From: VRUE01 sp963728365 | Lineage (GTDB): Bacteria > Actinomycetota > Thermoleophilia > Solirubrobacterales > 70-9 | Assembly (NCBI GenBank): GCA_963728365.1 | Contig: CAVSJI010000001.1 | Coordinates: 992,001 to 1,056,000, forward strand | Length of the DNA stretch: 64,000 nucleotides | Reading direction: 5' to 3' | Part shown: positions 18,565-26,391 of the stretch, in pieces | Position numbering within the stretch: position 1 is the stretch's first letter | How the letters are laid out: the number at the start of each line of letters is the position of its first letter | Notes under the pieces: model-generated | Seen by the model: the letters and a program-made list of their open reading frames with translations, nothing else | What the model was told of the DNA's origin: nothing | Databases searched by the model: none | Position numbers and translations under genes: made by a program

Positions 18565-19188
18565 CGCAACGGGAAGTTCGAACTGGCCTTCTTCTTCGCC
18601 GAAGCTGCCGAAGCCGGAGATGAATTCGCCTTCTGAATCGAGCTGTTGGATCATCGGTTCGTGGTAGGGGTCGACGACCCAGACATCGTCTTCGGCGTCG
18701 ATCGCGATCCCAATCGGCAATTCGAACTGGCCGTCTTCGGTGCCCGCTTCGCCGAAGGAGGCGAGGTATTTGCCTTTGGAGTCGAACTTCTGCACGCGGT
18801 GGTTGCCCGTATCGACGACGTAGACGTTGCCTTCGGAGTCGGAGGCGATGCCATACGGTTCGAGGAACTCGCCCGCGCCTGAGCCTTCAGTGCCGACCTG
18901 GCGGACGAATTCGCCTTCTGAGTCAAACTCCAGAACGCGGTTGTGAGCGGTGTCGGCGATCCAGAGGTTGCCTTCGGCGTCGGCGGCGCTATCGGCGGGA
19001 GCCCAGAGCGGGCAGGGCTCCGAACCCGAGCCAAAGGCGGTGAGGTATGTGGCTGTCCCGCTCGCCGAGCCGACTGACACCCCCCAGACGAGAAGCACAA
19101 GGAGCGAGACGAACAGGGCAGATGCGCCGAGCTTCAGCCTATATCCCACCGCTTCGCCCTTCGTTTGCAGCAAATGCCAAGTGAACAC
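18560..19188 (-). pseudogene. NHL-repeat RHS protein, 5' part (signal peptide and first NHL blades)
   Basis: The first 208 codons plus part of the next of the giant NHL-RHS gene. GTG at 19188 is preferred because GGGGAGG lies 7 bases upstream. A hydrophobic export signal (ASALFVSLLVLLVWGVSVG) spans about residues 21-40, then three NHL units begin (WIADTAHNRVLEF, YVVDTGNHRVQKF, WVVDPYHEPMIQQ). The frame then runs into IS21, where it picks up non-native residues and stops. 19188-18564 is an exact multiple of three, so the split parts are in register. Confidence 0.9.
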
Positions 19189-19335
19189 CGGAGTTCCTCC
19201 CCTTGAATCCCGTTTCACAAACAGACTGGTACTTAAAGAGCGGGCCTATATCTATCACGACTTGTCAAGCGCGCGCAACCCTGATCGCGCGCACCATCGC
19301 GCCGTCGGCCAGGAGGCTGCGCTTCCTATCGCCGG

Positions 19336-20103
19336 TTAAGCGAGCGACGCGGCCGCGACTTCGGCGGCAGGCTCAGACTGCTCAGCGCGCCGCGGCAGCC
19401 TCTGCTCGGGCTCGAAGCGATAGCCGACCCCGAAGTGGGTGTGGATGTAGCGCCAGCCGGCGGAGCGCTTCTCCAGCTTTTGGCGAAGCTTGCGGACGAA
19501 GACGTCGACCGAGCGGTCGCCGTGGGCCATCGCGTAGCCCCAAACGCGCTGGTAGATCGCCTCGCGCTCGAGCACCTGCCCTTTTGCGTCGGCGAGCAGC
19601 TGCAGCAGCTCGAACTCCCGCCGGGTCAGGTCGAGGCTCTCGCCGGCGGCGAAGGCCTGGAACTGGTCGGCGCGGATCTCGAGCTCGCCGGCCACCAGCG
19701 GCTGGGCCTCCTCGCCCGCGCGGCTGCGACGGCGGCGGCGCGAAATCGCTTCGATCCGCGCCATCGCCTCCTCCGGATGGCACGGCTTGCCGATCCAGTC
19801 GTCAACCCCGAGCCGCAGCCCGCGCACCCGCTGGGCGACGGTCGAGCGTCCGGTGCAGACGATCACGCCAAGGTCGGGCAGCATCCCGCAGACCCGCTCC
19901 AGATAGGCCCAGGCTTCGTCGCCGAGCACCGCCGGGTCGATCAGCAGCGCGTTGAGCTTCATCGCGACCAGCTCCTCGGGCGGGATCGCGCTGCTCAGCA
20001 CCCGCTGCTGCCAACCGGCCGCTTCCGTGCGCTTAGAGAGGACCGTGACGAAGCCGCTGTCGTCGTCGATAACCGCGAGCCGGATGGTCTGCTGTGCGTT
20101 CAA
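19336..20103 (-). CDS. OmpR/PhoB-family two-component response regulator
   Basis: A 255-residue protein. The receiver domain has the acidic pair D13-D14, phospho-acceptor D56 (LLIDPAVL), Thr in VCTGRS and Lys in IGKP. A winged-helix DNA-binding domain follows (LTRREFELLQLL, DRSVDVFVRKLRQKLE, GVGYRFEPEQ). The start appears to be TTG at 20103. No histidine kinase is adjacent, so its signal is unknown. The receiver is a divergent version (DPA in place of the usual D-x-x-P/M-P). It lies divergently from the small membrane gene at 20404. Confidence 0.93.
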   Translation of the reverse strand: MNAQQTIRLAVIDDDSGFVTVLSKRTEAAGWQQRVLSSAIPPEELVAMKLNALLIDPAVLGDEAWAYLERVCGMLPDLGVIVCTGRSTVAQRVRGLRLGVDDWIGKPCHPEEAMARIEAISRRRRRSRAGEEAQPLVAGELEIRADQFQAFAAGESLDLTRREFELLQLLADAKGQVLEREAIYQRVWGYAMAHGDRSVDVFVRKLRQKLEKRSAGWRYIHTHFGVGYRFEPEQRLPRRAEQSEPAAEVAAASLA

Positions 20104-20403
20104 GTCGGAAACGTCGCCTGGCGGGAGTGCCCCTTTGCCGGTGCGACGCCAGGATTGTACGCGCTCGCGACGGCGGTGGTCGCGCCAAAATACCTGCGTT
20201 CACAGGATTTTCACGGGTCAACGTGCGTAATTTGCGGGAACATCGCCGCTCAGGTAATGCTGAGATTTCTCCGGATGTTCACCGCGTGTGGTCGAGCCGG
20301 CGCCACACTTCAGTCGTCACGAGACTCCTCTCTCGTCACCGCGAACGGCCCACTGCCCCGGGCCGTTCGCTCTTCAGGGAAGGCGTGCGCTAGATTCCGC
20401 CCC
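20104..20403. other. Intergenic region between the response regulator and a small membrane protein gene
   Basis: Three hundred bases between divergent genes. I see no convincing gene or RNA. It must contain promoters for both flanking genes, but no clean -35/-10 pair stands out. The hairpin at 20341-20370 is listed separately. Confidence 0.5.
20341..20370 (+). terminator. Strong GC hairpin (11-bp perfect stem)
   Basis: GCGAACGGCCC and GGGCCGTTCGC flank an 8-base loop (20341-20370). It lies 33 bases upstream of the GTG of the small membrane gene, so it is either a terminator of incoming transcription or a 5' leader hairpin. No long T-run follows. Confidence 0.5.
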
Positions 20404-20661
20404 GTGAAGCAGCCCTCCCGCCCGCTCGCGATCGTCATGGCTCTCGCCGCCGCATTGCTGTCGGCGATGATGTCAGCGCCGCTGGCGCTGGGCGAAAACG
20501 GGGTCGGCGCCGCCGGCCCGACCACGGACAAGACGATCACCTTCTTCTGCTTTGGCGTGATCGCTTTCTTCGCGGTGCTGGTCATCGTGCTTTCGATCGT
20601 CCAGGGCCGGCTCGAGGCCAGGAAAGAGCGGCGGAAGTTCGACCTTCAGCGCTACGGCTGA
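20404..20661 (+). CDS. Small membrane protein with export signal
   Basis: An 85-residue protein starting at GTG 20404. A hydrophobic N-terminal segment (AIVMALAAALLSAMMSAPLALG) looks like a signal or first helix. A second segment (ITFFCFGVIAFFAVLVIVLS) is followed by a charged tail (RLEARKERRKFDLQRYG), predicting a cytoplasmic C terminus. I recognise no family. The gene lies convergent with the HD-domain gene and 6 bases from its stop. Small double-spanning proteins like this often assist transporters, but nothing here points to a partner. Confidence 0.72.
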   Translation: MKQPSRPLAIVMALAAALLSAMMSAPLALGENGVGAAGPTTDKTITFFCFGVIAFFAVLVIVLSIVQGRLEARKERRKFDLQRYG

Positions 20662-20667
20662 CCCCGG

Positions 20668-21513
20668 TCAGTCGAGTCTGAAGCCGCTCAAAAGCCGTTT
20701 CTCCGTCTCACCCTCGATCTGGGCGACGACTTCGACCTTGCCCTCCAGCGGGGTGTCGCGGATCTTGGTGGCGAGCAGGTCGTCGACCTGGAAGATGCCG
20801 GCCGAGTTGTTGAGCTCGATCTCGAGCCGCACCGGGCGCTTCTCCCCCGGCTCGATCCGCACCTCGTCGACGGCGGCTGCCGAGATCGAGTGGATGCCCT
20901 CCTGGCCCGCCTCGATCGGCAGCCGCGTTCGCCCCTGCGCCATGTCGAGCGCATCGGCGACGCGCACCACGCCGGCCTCCAGCGTGTAGGGCTCGCCGCG
21001 GCGCCGGTGTCCGATGATCGTGTGCAGGATCTCCGAGGCGACGATCGTGCGCTCGGGCTGCTTGTAACCCTCGGCGAGCAGCCGTTCGAGCGCGCCGTTG
21101 GCAAGAAACAGGCTGTAGGCCTCGTGGTCGGCGCGGTGGATCGACATCCCCACGTCGTGCAGCAGCGCCCCACCGGCGACCACGACCTCGGCGTCGCGCG
21201 ACGGCATGCCGTGGTCGGCGACGACCGCCGGCTCGACCCCGGCCTTGACCAGCAGCCGCAGCAGGCGCAGGGCGATGTTGAGCACGATCTGCATGTGGAC
21301 CCAGGAGTGGTCGGACATGCCGAGCCGTTCGGAGTGGACCTGGGTCATGTACCACCAGGCCCGCACCTGCTCGTCTGAGTTGGCCGCCTCTAGGAACGAC
21401 TCGAGCTTGCGGTTCCCACGCGTCGGCGCCTTAACTCTTGCGTCCGCTATGGCGTCGCGAGGGGGCTTTCGCTTCGGTCCCGCGGGATCAGGCGTCGGGA
21501 TTGGCTCTGTCAT
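20668..21513 (-). CDS. HD-domain phosphohydrolase-like protein
   Basis: A 281-residue protein. HSWVHMQIVLN, ALLHDVGMSIHRADHE and ASEILHTIIGHRRRG supply the H...HD...H metal ligands of an HD domain, and VVRVADALDMAQGRTRLP gives the terminal Asp. The C-terminal 80 residues (VEVVAQIEGETEKRLLSGF) form a small beta-rich domain. HD proteins hydrolyse phosphate esters such as nucleotides; the substrate is unknown. ATG at 21513 was chosen over a GTG/TTG at 21543 that lies inside the palindrome. No clear ribosome-binding site is seen. Confidence 0.88.
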   Translation of the reverse strand: MTEPIPTPDPAGPKRKPPRDAIADARVKAPTRGNRKLESFLEAANSDEQVRAWWYMTQVHSERLGMSDHSWVHMQIVLNIALRLLRLLVKAGVEPAVVADHGMPSRDAEVVVAGGALLHDVGMSIHRADHEAYSLFLANGALERLLAEGYKQPERTIVASEILHTIIGHRRRGEPYTLEAGVVRVADALDMAQGRTRLPIEAGQEGIHSISAAAVDEVRIEPGEKRPVRLEIELNNSAGIFQVDDLLATKIRDTPLEGKVEVVAQIEGETEKRLLSGFRLD

Positions 21514-21529
21514 CGGCCGGATCGTAGGG

Positions 21530-21641
21530 GAGCGACCGGGCACCCCTCCCGGCTCAACTTTTTCGGTGGAGACGAACGAGGCTGACGCCGCTGGCTCACG
21601 ACGAAAAAGTACAAGCCGCCGGGAGGGGCGCCCGGTCGCTC
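21530..21641. repeat. Palindromic repeat family A, copy 2 (opposite orientation)
   Basis: Arms 21531-21552 (AGCGACCGGGCACCCCTCCC...) and 21619-21640 pair with a single G-U type mismatch and extend one more pair outward. The core is the reverse complement of copy 1 (GCTCAACTTTTTCGGT and GCTCACGACGAAAAAGTACA). It begins 11 bases after the rpf-like stop on the minus strand. The outer arm GAGCGACC differs from copy 1 but is matched by GGTCGCTC on the other side. Confidence 0.88.
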
Positions 21642-21651
21642 TTCCAGGGTT

Positions 21652-22149
21652 TCAACCGCAGATGGGCCAGGGGCTGGAGCCCGAGCTGGAATAGAGCAGG
21701 GCTGCGCGATAGTCCTGCTCCTGCTCGGTGGCTTCTGCGGGGTCGCCGGAGCCGCCTACGGATTCCCAGGTGCCGTAGTCGAACTGGTACTTGCCTCGGT
21801 AGGACCCGTCTGATGAGACGGCGGTTGGGTCACCGCCCGACTCGCAGGCCGCGATTGCATTGAGGGTTTCGAGCGAGACGCCTCCCGGAAGACTGGCGTA
21901 AAGCTCTTCGCGCTTCTGGCGCTTGCGGCGGGCTTCGGCGCGGTGCGCCGCTTCGAGGTGGGCGACGGTGCGGTGGATCGTACGGTGGAAGTTGACCGTC
22001 GGCCGCCGCAGCGCGGCGAACCCGGCCGGCCTCGCATTGGCGACTCCAGTCTTCGCGGTTGAGCCATCCCCTCCAGTCGCGAGAGCCACGGCGGGAAAGG
22101 CGACGCAGGCGATCAGGACAGCGACGAAATATGTGCGTTTTGTGAGCAA
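21652..22149 (-). CDS. Resuscitation-promoting-factor-like secreted transglycosylase
   Basis: A 165-residue exported protein. The signal peptide is about residues 1-24 (FVAVLIACVAFPAVALA). A basic helical linker (HLEAAHRAEARRKRQKREEL) follows, then a 75-residue transglycosylase-like Rpf domain: LNAIAACESGGDPTAVSSDG contains the catalytic Glu, followed by GKYQFDYGTWESVGG. Rpf domains cleave peptidoglycan glycan strands and promote regrowth. The start is probably TTG at 22149. The last residues SSGSSPWPICG match the usual Rpf C-terminal end. Family A repeat copy 2 follows the stop. Confidence 0.9.
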   Translation of the reverse strand: MLTKRTYFVAVLIACVAFPAVALATGGDGSTAKTGVANARPAGFAALRRPTVNFHRTIHRTVAHLEAAHRAEARRKRQKREELYASLPGGVSLETLNAIAACESGGDPTAVSSDGSYRGKYQFDYGTWESVGGSGDPAEATEQEQDYRAALLYSSSGSSPWPICG

Positions 22150-22281
22150 GCGCGGGACCGTGCCGGTATTTGCGGCCCCAGAACGTGATCGCGCTCACAG
22201 TTCGGCGCTTGATTGTGCGAATCAGGACGAGTTCAGGCACGGACCCGCTCAAACAGACGAGGGGTGAATTCCGTCTTGCGC

Positions 22282-24138
22282 TCAATCGGTGAGGGCGCGG
22301 AGGGCGTTGAGGATTACGGCTACGTCGATTCCCTCCTGGAGCAGGGCGCCGGCTATCGGGGGGATGTAGCCGACGGCGGCGAAGGCCATCGCCGCGAGGC
22401 TGAGGCCGATGCCGACCAGGACGCTCTGGCGGGCGATACCGAGTGAGCGGCGGCCGACCTGGACGGCGGTCGCCACGCGGTCGATGCGGTCGACGGTGAT
22501 CACCGCGTCGGCGGTGTCCGAGGAGACGGTCGCGCCCGGTCCGCCCATCGCGATGCCGACGTCGGCCAGGGCCAGGGCGGGGGCGTCGTTGACGCCGTCG
22601 CCGACCATCACCACCGGGGCCAGCTCGGGATCGGCGCGCATCGCGCGCACTACGTCGAGCTTCTGCTCGGGGGCCTGCTCGGCATGGACGTCGTCGAGCC
22701 CGGTCTCCGCGGCGATCCGCTCAGCGACCGAGGCGCGGTCGCCGGTGACCATCGCCACCCGCCGGATGCCGCTCCGGCGCAGCGCGCCGGCCAGCTCGCG
22801 GGCGTCCTCGCGCAGCCGGTCGGCCATCACGACCATCCCCTCAAGCCGGCCGTCGACGCCGACCATCACCTTGGCCAGGCCCGCTCCATCGCCGCCCTCG
22901 CGCGACTCGGCGGCGTTGCCAACTTCATAGCCGCGCGCCCGCAGCCAGGCAGCGCTGCCAACCGCGACCTGGCGGCCGTCGACCGTCCCCTCGATCCCCT
23001 GCCCCGGCTTCTCGACCGCGTCGGCCGCCTCGCTCAGCTTTAGGCCGCGCCGCTCGGCGTCGTGGACAAGCGCCTCGGCGAGCACGTGGGCGGAGAGCTG
23101 ATCGAGCGAGGCTGCCAGCCGCAAAACCTCCTCCTCCCCCAGCTCTCCCAGCGCGACGATCTCCTCCACGGCCGGCTCGCCGAGGGTCAGGGTGCCGGTC
23201 TTGTCGAGCAGCACCGCGCGGGCCTCGCCGAGCCGCTCGATCGCCGTGCCGCCCTTGACGATCACCCCGGCGCGGGCGGCGCGCGAGACGCCGGAGACGA
23301 TCGCGATCGGCGCGGCGAGGATCAGCGGGCAGGGGGTGGCGACGACCAGCACCGCCACCGCCCGTTCGGGGTCTCCCGCCGCGATCCAGGCGGCCGCCGC
23401 GACCGCCAGGGTCACGGGCAGGAAGAAGGCCGCGTAGCGGTCGGCGAGTCGGATGAACGGCGCGCGCTGCGTCTCGGCGGCGCGCACCAGCCGTACCAGG
23501 TTCGCGTAGGCGCTCTCCGCGGCGGGCCGGGTCGCGCGCAGCTCGAAGGCGTCGCCGGCGTTGGCGACGCCGCTCTGCACCGCGGCGCCCCGGGCTTGCG
23601 TCACCGGCAGGGACTCTCCGGTCAGCGCCGACTCGTCGAGCACCGCCTGAGCGCTCTGCACGGCGCCGTCGACGGGGACCAGCTCCCCGGCCCGCACGAG
23701 GACCACGTCGCCGACCGCGAGCTGCTCGACCGGCACCTCGACCCAGCCGCCCGCCTCGCGGCGGTGGGCGATGCTCGGCATCCGCTCGATCAGCGCGGTG
23801 AGCTCGCGACGGGCGCGCCGCGAGGCGGACGCCTCGAGCGCGTTGCCCCCCGAGAGCATCAGCGCGATCACCGCGCCCGCCAGGTACTGGCCGATCGCCA
23901 GGGCCCCCGCCATCGCCACCAGGGCGATCGCGTCGACCCCCACCCTCCCCTGCGCCAGCGCGCGCAGGATCGACCAGCTGAGCGGCGCCAGCATCAGAAC
24001 GACGGTCGCCGCCCAGACCGCGTCCCCGGCGGCGCCCGCGCCGAGCAGGCTGAGCGCCCCACCCAAGGCGATCAGCGCCAGGCAGGCGAGCGCCAGGAGG
24101 CGCGGCCGGGCATCGGCGCCGAGCACCCGGCTAGGCAT
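22282..24138 (-). CDS. P1B-type metal-translocating P-type ATPase
   Basis: A 618-residue membrane ATPase without an N-terminal metal-binding domain. The actuator motif is ESALTGESLPV, the membrane metal-site motif is VVATPCPLILA (TPCP rather than CPC or SPC), the phosphorylation site is VLLDKTGTLTLGE, and the hinge is MVGDGVNDAPALA. The usual SEHPL motif reads SAHVLAEAL. The transported metal cannot be assigned from this motif. ATG at 24138 overlaps the end of the permease gene by 8 bases, implying coupled translation. Confidence 0.93.
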   Translation of the reverse strand: MPSRVLGADARPRLLALACLALIALGGALSLLGAGAAGDAVWAATVVLMLAPLSWSILRALAQGRVGVDAIALVAMAGALAIGQYLAGAVIALMLSGGNALEASASRRARRELTALIERMPSIAHRREAGGWVEVPVEQLAVGDVVLVRAGELVPVDGAVQSAQAVLDESALTGESLPVTQARGAAVQSGVANAGDAFELRATRPAAESAYANLVRLVRAAETQRAPFIRLADRYAAFFLPVTLAVAAAAWIAAGDPERAVAVLVVATPCPLILAAPIAIVSGVSRAARAGVIVKGGTAIERLGEARAVLLDKTGTLTLGEPAVEEIVALGELGEEEVLRLAASLDQLSAHVLAEALVHDAERRGLKLSEAADAVEKPGQGIEGTVDGRQVAVGSAAWLRARGYEVGNAAESREGGDGAGLAKVMVGVDGRLEGMVVMADRLREDARELAGALRRSGIRRVAMVTGDRASVAERIAAETGLDDVHAEQAPEQKLDVVRAMRADPELAPVVMVGDGVNDAPALALADVGIAMGGPGATVSSDTADAVITVDRIDRVATAVQVGRRSLGIARQSVLVGIGLSLAAMAFAAVGYIPPIAGALLQEGIDVAVILNALRALTD

Positions 24139-25498
24139 CGCGCGACCTCACGAAGAAGAACCGACCACCGGCCACGGCAAGTCCGCAGGCCGCGATCAGG
24201 GCGAGTGCCGGTCGGTCGGAGCGGGCCAGCTCGAAGAGCAGCGCTGCCGCCGCGGCGAAGCAGGAGGCGCCGCCCAGGCGCGCCAACCCGCGATCCCACC
24301 CCGGCACTGCGGTGTGCCGCGCGTGGAGCAGGTTGACCAGGCCGAAGACCAGCAGGAAGGTGAGCGAGCCGAAGGAGACCACCTCGGCAATTCCGGGCAG
24401 CAGTGAGAAGACCCCGCCGAAGATCGCGATCCAGACCACGGCGAGGACCGGCAGCCCGCGCCGCTCCCGTGCCAGCGCCCTCGGCAGCTCGCCGGCCTCG
24501 CTGACGTCGCGGATCAGGCGCGCGGTCGAGAAGAGCGTCGCGTTGATCGCCGAGCTGGTCGAGAAGGCGGCCGCCACGGTCGCCGCCCAGAGCCCGAAAG
24601 CGCCCAGCGCCTGCTTTCCGACCAGGGCGAAGGCGACCTCCTTCTGGGCGGTGAGGGTGCGATCGGAGACCAGCATCTGCGAGGCGAGGGTGACCGCGAC
24701 GTAGATCAGAGCGACGATCCCGACCGAGAGGTAGAGCGCGCGCGGCAGCGTCCGCCGCGGTTCGTCGATGTCGTCGTAGTCATACGGAAGCAGCTCGAAG
24801 CCCTCGTAGGCGACGAAGATCAGCGAGGCGCCGAGGAAGACGCCGAGCAGGCCCTTGTTGTCGAGCGGCGAGAGCCGTTCGGCGCTGAGCGAGGCGAGCC
24901 CGACCAGCGAGACGCCGCCGAGCACCGCCAGCTTCACCGCGACGACCACGTCCTCGGTCAGCCCCGAGGTGGCGACGCCGCGCAGGTTGATCGCGACGAA
25001 GGCACCGAGCACGGCGACGCTGAGGACGCGGGCCGCGCCGACCGGCGCGCCGAGCGCGTGGGCGACGTAGTGGCCGAAGGTGAAGGCGTAGACGGCGAGG
25101 GCGAAGACGTAGCCGGCGATCAAGAGCCAGGCGACCCAGGCCGCCGCCTGCGGGTGCCCCTCGTCGCGCAGGTAGGCGAAGGGACCGCCCGAGCGACCCG
25201 AGTGGATCGCCAGGCGGGCGTAGGCGCGGGCGGTCAGGGCGGCGATCGCGGCGCCGACCAGGAAGGCGGCGAAGGCGAGGTGCCCGGCGAGGTCGATGGT
25301 CACGCCGAGCACGCTGAAGATCCCACCGCCGATCATCCCGCCGATCGCCATCGCGCAGGCCTCGCGCAGGCCGAGCCGCTCGCCGCGCCGCCGGTGATGA
25401 TGGGTGCGCGGGTGGTACGGGCGCCGTCGTGCGTGCGTTGTGGGGGGGGTACCTGACATGGCCGCAGCCGCCATCATCCCGGCATCACCGGCTCCCAT
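24131..25498 (-). CDS. APC-superfamily permease
   Basis: About 455 residues with 11-12 hydrophobic segments. The first helix motif GMIGGGIFSVLG is typical of amino acid-polyamine-cation transporters. The N-terminal 45 residues are His/Arg-rich (RRPYHPRTHHHRRRGER), so the true start is uncertain (ATG at 25498, 25477, 25474 or 25459). Its stop overlaps the P-type ATPase start. Pairing of an APC permease with a metal ATPase might mean import of a metal ligand or of the metal itself; that is speculative. The start region overlaps the divergent purU. Confidence 0.9.
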   Translation of the reverse strand: MGAGDAGMMAAAAMSGTPPTTHARRRPYHPRTHHHRRRGERLGLREACAMAIGGMIGGGIFSVLGVTIDLAGHLAFAAFLVGAAIAALTARAYARLAIHSGRSGGPFAYLRDEGHPQAAAWVAWLLIAGYVFALAVYAFTFGHYVAHALGAPVGAARVLSVAVLGAFVAINLRGVATSGLTEDVVVAVKLAVLGGVSLVGLASLSAERLSPLDNKGLLGVFLGASLIFVAYEGFELLPYDYDDIDEPRRTLPRALYLSVGIVALIYVAVTLASQMLVSDRTLTAQKEVAFALVGKQALGAFGLWAATVAAAFSTSSAINATLFSTARLIRDVSEAGELPRALARERRGLPVLAVVWIAIFGGVFSLLPGIAEVVSFGSLTFLLVFGLVNLLHARHTAVPGWDRGLARLGGASCFAAAAALLFELARSDRPALALIAACGLAVAGGRFFFVRSRDA

Positions 25499-26335
25499 GA
25501 GACAAGCCGCCTGCTACTTGCGTGCCCCGACCGGCCGGGGCTGATCGCCGCGGTCAGCGGCTTCCTCGCCGAGGCCGGGCTCAACATCGTCGACGCCGAC
25601 CAGCACTCCAGCGACGAGGGGCGCTTCTTCATGCGGATGGCCTTCGACGCCGTGCCCGAGGGCGAGCGCGCCACCCTCCAAGACCGTTTCGATCGAGAGC
25701 TGGCGGCGCCCTTCGAGATGGACTTCCGCTTCGCCGAGTCCAGCGAGCGCAAGCGGCTGGCGATCATGGTCTCGCGCGAAGACCACTGCCTCTCGGACCT
25801 GCTCTGGCGCTGGCGCAGCGGCGAGCTGGGCGCCGACGTGGTCGCCGTGATCTCCAACCACCCCGAGCACGCTGCCCAGGTCGAGGCGGTCGGGCTGCCC
25901 TTCCACCACGTCCCGGTCGGGGCCGGCGACAAGGACGCGGCCGAGGCGCGCGCCCTGGAGCTGCTCGACGGGATCGACCTGCTCGTCCTCGCCCGCTACA
26001 TGCAGGTCCTCTCGGCCGGGTTCCTGGGGCGGCTCGGCGCCCCGGCGATCAACATCCACCACAGCTTCCTGCCCGCCTTCGTCGGCGCCGACCCCTACCG
26101 CCGCGCCCACGAGCGAGGAGTGAAGCTGATCGGCGCCACCGCCCACTACGTCACCGAGGAGCTCGACGCCGGTCCGATCATCGACCAGGACGTGACCCGG
26201 GTCAGCCACCGCGACGAGGTCGAGGACCTGCAGCGGATCGGCCGCGACATCGAGCGCCTCGTCCTCGCCCGCGCGGTCAAGGCGCACCTCGACGACCGAG
26301 TTCTGCTCGACGGCGCGAGAACGATCGTCTTCTGA
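25499..26335 (+). CDS. purU: Formyltetrahydrofolate deformylase PurU (start unclear)
   Basis: PurU hydrolyses 10-formyl-THF to formate and THF. The frame begins with an ACT domain (RLLLACPDRPGLIAAVSGFL) and ends with the formyltransferase-fold hydrolase domain: NIHHSFLPAFVGADPYRRA, IGATAHYVTEELDAGPIIDQ. The first in-frame ATG is at 25631, which would delete half of the ACT domain. Upstream to the stop at about 25453 there is no in-frame ATG, GTG or TTG. An ATG at 25497 is one frame off, so a frameshift, base error or non-standard start (CTG) is likely. The given start marks the conserved region only. Confidence 0.85.
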   Translation, partial: ETSRLLLACPDRPGLIAAVSGFLAEAGLNIVDADQHSSDEGRFFMRMAFDAVPEGERATLQDRFDRELAAPFEMDFRFAESSERKRLAIMVSREDHCLSDLLWRWRSGELGADVVAVISNHPEHAAQVEAVGLPFHHVPVGAGDKDAAEARALELLDGIDLLVLARYMQVLSAGFLGRLGAPAINIHHSFLPAFVGADPYRRAHERGVKLIGATAHYVTEELDAGPIIDQDVTRVSHRDEVEDLQRIGRDIERLVLARAVKAHLDDRVLLDGARTIVF

Positions 26336-26391
26336 CGTCTCTTCCGCAGGAACTGGCTGGGCAGCCAGTCGATGTTCTATGGTCCGAAGCG

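Noticed and set aside
19263..19268. TTGACA -35 element upstream of the NHL-RHS gene (minus strand)
   Set aside because: No acceptable -10 hexamer lies at 16-18 bases spacing, so I do not call a promoter.
19435..20403. Plus-strand open frame across the response regulator gene
   Set aside because: It is the antisense of a well-supported response regulator. Only the last 85 codons (from 20404) look like a real protein.
22150..22281. Possible cyclic-di-AMP riboswitch upstream of the rpf-like gene
   Set aside because: Such riboswitches are known upstream of rpf genes, but I could not find the conserved core pattern in this short 132-base region.
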